64,000 bases of DNA from Burkholderia sp. Bp8992 (GTDB lineage: Bacteria > Pseudomonadota > Gammaproteobacteria > Burkholderiales > Burkholderiaceae). The translations under genes were made by a program, and so were the position numbers. The notes beneath the pieces are model-generated. The model saw only the letters and a program-made list of their open reading frames with translations, did no database searches and was not told the origin of the DNA. The stretch lies in NCBI RefSeq assembly GCF_003853705.1, contig NZ_QTQI01000014.1:62001-126000 (forward strand). Reading direction: 5' to 3'. Of the stretch, positions 62,775-64,000 are shown piece after piece (the stretch's first letter is position 1; every line of letters starts with the position of its first letter).

Positions 62775-64000
62775 ATGAAGGCGCCCCGAGCGGACAGCAT
62801 GTTCGGCGGGCATGTCGGCGACGCTGCCGCATCCCCGTCCAATCGTCAGCTGATTGTCGCGATCACCATCGGCAACGGCCTCGAATTCTTCGATCTCACC
62901 GTGTTCAGTTTCTTCGCGGTGCTGCTCGGCAAACTGTTCTTTCCCGCGGTCTCGGCGCAGCAGCAGTTGCTGATGTCGGTCGCGACCTTCGGCGTCGGCT
63001 TCATCGCGCGGCCGGTCGGCGGCGTCGTGATCGGGCTCGTCGCCGACCGCTTCGGCCGCGTGCCCGCGATGAACCTCACGCTCGTCACGATGGCAATCGG
63101 CACCGGGATGATCGGCGTGCTGCCGACCTATGCGCAGATCGGCGTCGCGGCGCCGGTGCTGGTCGTCGTCGCGCGGCTGCTGCAGGGCTTTTCGGCCGGC
63201 GGCGAGGTCGGCGTGTCGACGTCGCTGCTCGCCGAGCGCGCGCCGGCCGGCGAACGCGGCTACTACACGAGCTGGCAGTTCGCGAGCCAGGGCGCCGCCG
63301 CGCTGGCCGGTTCGTTCGTCGGCTTCCTGCTGTCGTATTGCCTCGATACCGCGTCGCTCGAAGCGTGGGGCTGGCGCGTGCCGTTCCTGCTGGGCGTGCT
63401 GATCGCACCGATCGGCCTCTACCTGCGCGCACGCTTCAGCGCGATCGAGCAGCACGCGCCGGCCGCGGCCGCACGGCGTTCGTCGGCGGTGCTCGGCACC
63501 GTGCTGCGGCGCGACGGCGGCGCCGTGCTGACAGCGCTCGGCCTCGTGGTCGGCGGCACGGCCGCGCATTTCATCGTTCTGTACTACATGTCGACGTATG
63601 CGATCAAGGTGCTGCACCTGCCGATGGATACGGCGCTGTGGTGCGGGATCCTGTCCGGCGCCGTGATGTTCGTCGCCGCGCCGATCGGCGGGCGGCTGTC
63701 GGATCGCATCGGCAGCAAGCGTGTCGCGCTGTGGTCGCGCATCGCACTGACCGTGCTGATCCTGCCGGGCTTCTGGCTGATTCGCGCGGTGCCGTCGATC
63801 GCGACGATGTATGCGGTCGTGATGCTGCTCGCCGCGCTGCACTCGATCAACGCCGGCGCGAACGGCGTGATCCTCGCCGAGCTGTTCCCGAAGAGCACGC
63901 GTGCCACCGCGCTGTCGATCGCGTATGCGGGCGGCGTGTCGATCTTCGGCGGCTTCGCGCAGTTCATCGTCACGTGGCTGATCGGCGCGACCGGCAATCC
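62775..64000 (+). CDS. MFS transporter, metabolite:H+ symporter family (partial, 3' cut)
   Basis: The first ~408 residues of a 12-helix MFS protein. NGLEFFDLTVFSFFAVLLGKLFFP in helix 1, VGGVVIGLVADRFGRVPAMNLTL (motif A) and LLQGFSAGGEVGVSTSLLAERAP (helix 4-5) are characteristic of the MHS group, which imports citrate, alpha-ketoglutarate, shikimate or proline/betaine. The stop lies beyond base 64000. A GGAGA site 9 nt before the ATG at 62775 sets the start. Substrate unknown; control by the divergent LysR gene is likely. Confidence 0.9.
   Translation, partial: MKAPRADSMFGGHVGDAAASPSNRQLIVAITIGNGLEFFDLTVFSFFAVLLGKLFFPAVSAQQQLLMSVATFGVGFIARPVGGVVIGLVADRFGRVPAMNLTLVTMAIGTGMIGVLPTYAQIGVAAPVLVVVARLLQGFSAGGEVGVSTSLLAERAPAGERGYYTSWQFASQGAAALAGSFVGFLLSYCLDTASLEAWGWRVPFLLGVLIAPIGLYLRARFSAIEQHAPAAAARRSSAVLGTVLRRDGGAVLTALGLVVGGTAAHFIVLYYMSTYAIKVLHLPMDTALWCGILSGAVMFVAAPIGGRLSDRIGSKRVALWSRIALTVLILPGFWLIRAVPSIATMYAVVMLLAALHSINAGANGVILAELFPKSTRATALSIAYAGGVSIFGGFAQFIVTWLIGATGN

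Noticed and set aside
1-64000. Mobile element, prophage, toxin-antitoxin, CRISPR or biosynthetic cluster
   Set aside because: I found no transposase, integrase, phage, tRNA-associated attachment site, repeat array or modular synthase; gene content and composition are uniform along the window.

Overview
The window is a contiguous, very GC-rich (about two-thirds G+C) piece of a betaproteobacterial chromosome. Gene content and order, codon use and product lengths point to Burkholderia, most likely the B. cepacia complex, primary chromosome. The evidence is the amgK-murU / lptD-surA-pdxA-ksgA divergon, the miaB-phoH-ybeY-corC-lnt-glyQS-gmhB-plsC-ygjP housekeeping array, and an FMN-riboswitch-controlled ribB. 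I see no tRNA, rRNA, CRISPR array, insertion sequence, phage or attachment site. Nearly everything is chromosomal core or stable metabolic accessory DNA.

Layout. 1-1.4 kb: partial fdhD, a nitrate-reductase-associated protein and a hotdog thioesterase. 1.6-3.5 kb: an Atm1-type ABC exporter. 3.6-5.4 kb (minus): murU and amgK, the cell-wall sugar recycling pair, divergent from lptD-surA-pdxA-rsmA (5.7-11.3 kb), which covers outer-membrane biogenesis, pyridoxal phosphate and rRNA methylation. 11.4-13.1 kb: a DMT-family exporter and gloA. 13.2-27.9 kb (minus): ygjP, plsC, gmhB, glyS, glyQ, lnt, corC, a tiny lipoprotein, chaC, ybeY, phoH and miaB, interrupted by one plus-strand TPR-glycosyltransferase gene at 19.0-20.6 kb. 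28-31.2 kb: a LysR/MFS divergon and an XRE-cupin regulator. 31.4-32.4 kb: FMN riboswitch and ribB. 32.5 kb: a HAD phosphatase.

33.3-40.3 kb is the most distinctive region. It has a LacI-type regulator, two TIM-barrel isomerase-like genes and an IolG/MocA dehydrogenase on the minus strand. Opposite them are a desaturase-type di-iron oxygenase, a Rieske ferredoxin and a ferredoxin reductase. The set resembles the rhizobial moc (rhizopine, i.e. methyl-inosamine) catabolic genes. A TGGCGAAA element shared by both control regions suggests one regulon.

40.4-46.2 kb: the glycerol regulon glpD-glpK-glpF, with TTCGAA-type operators and the DeoR-type repressor glpR nearby. 46.4-49.8 kb: a gamma-glutamyltransferase-family enzyme, a di-iron ferritin-like protein and a PNPOx-like protein. 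49.8-54.8 kb: RhlE helicase, a two-gene cytochrome c operon and a CopD-family membrane protein. 54.9-56.9 kb: D-galactonate dehydratase divergent from its GntR-type regulator, whose start codon appears to be a non-canonical ATT. 56.9-61.6 kb: DUF1272, a GFA-family protein, a divergent class A penicillin-binding protein and a MAPEG protein. 61.7-64.0 kb: a second LysR/MFS divergon, with the transporter cut by the window end.

Working picture: housekeeping envelope, translation and cofactor genes interleaved with small, locally regulated catabolic units for inositol-like compounds, glycerol and galactonate.
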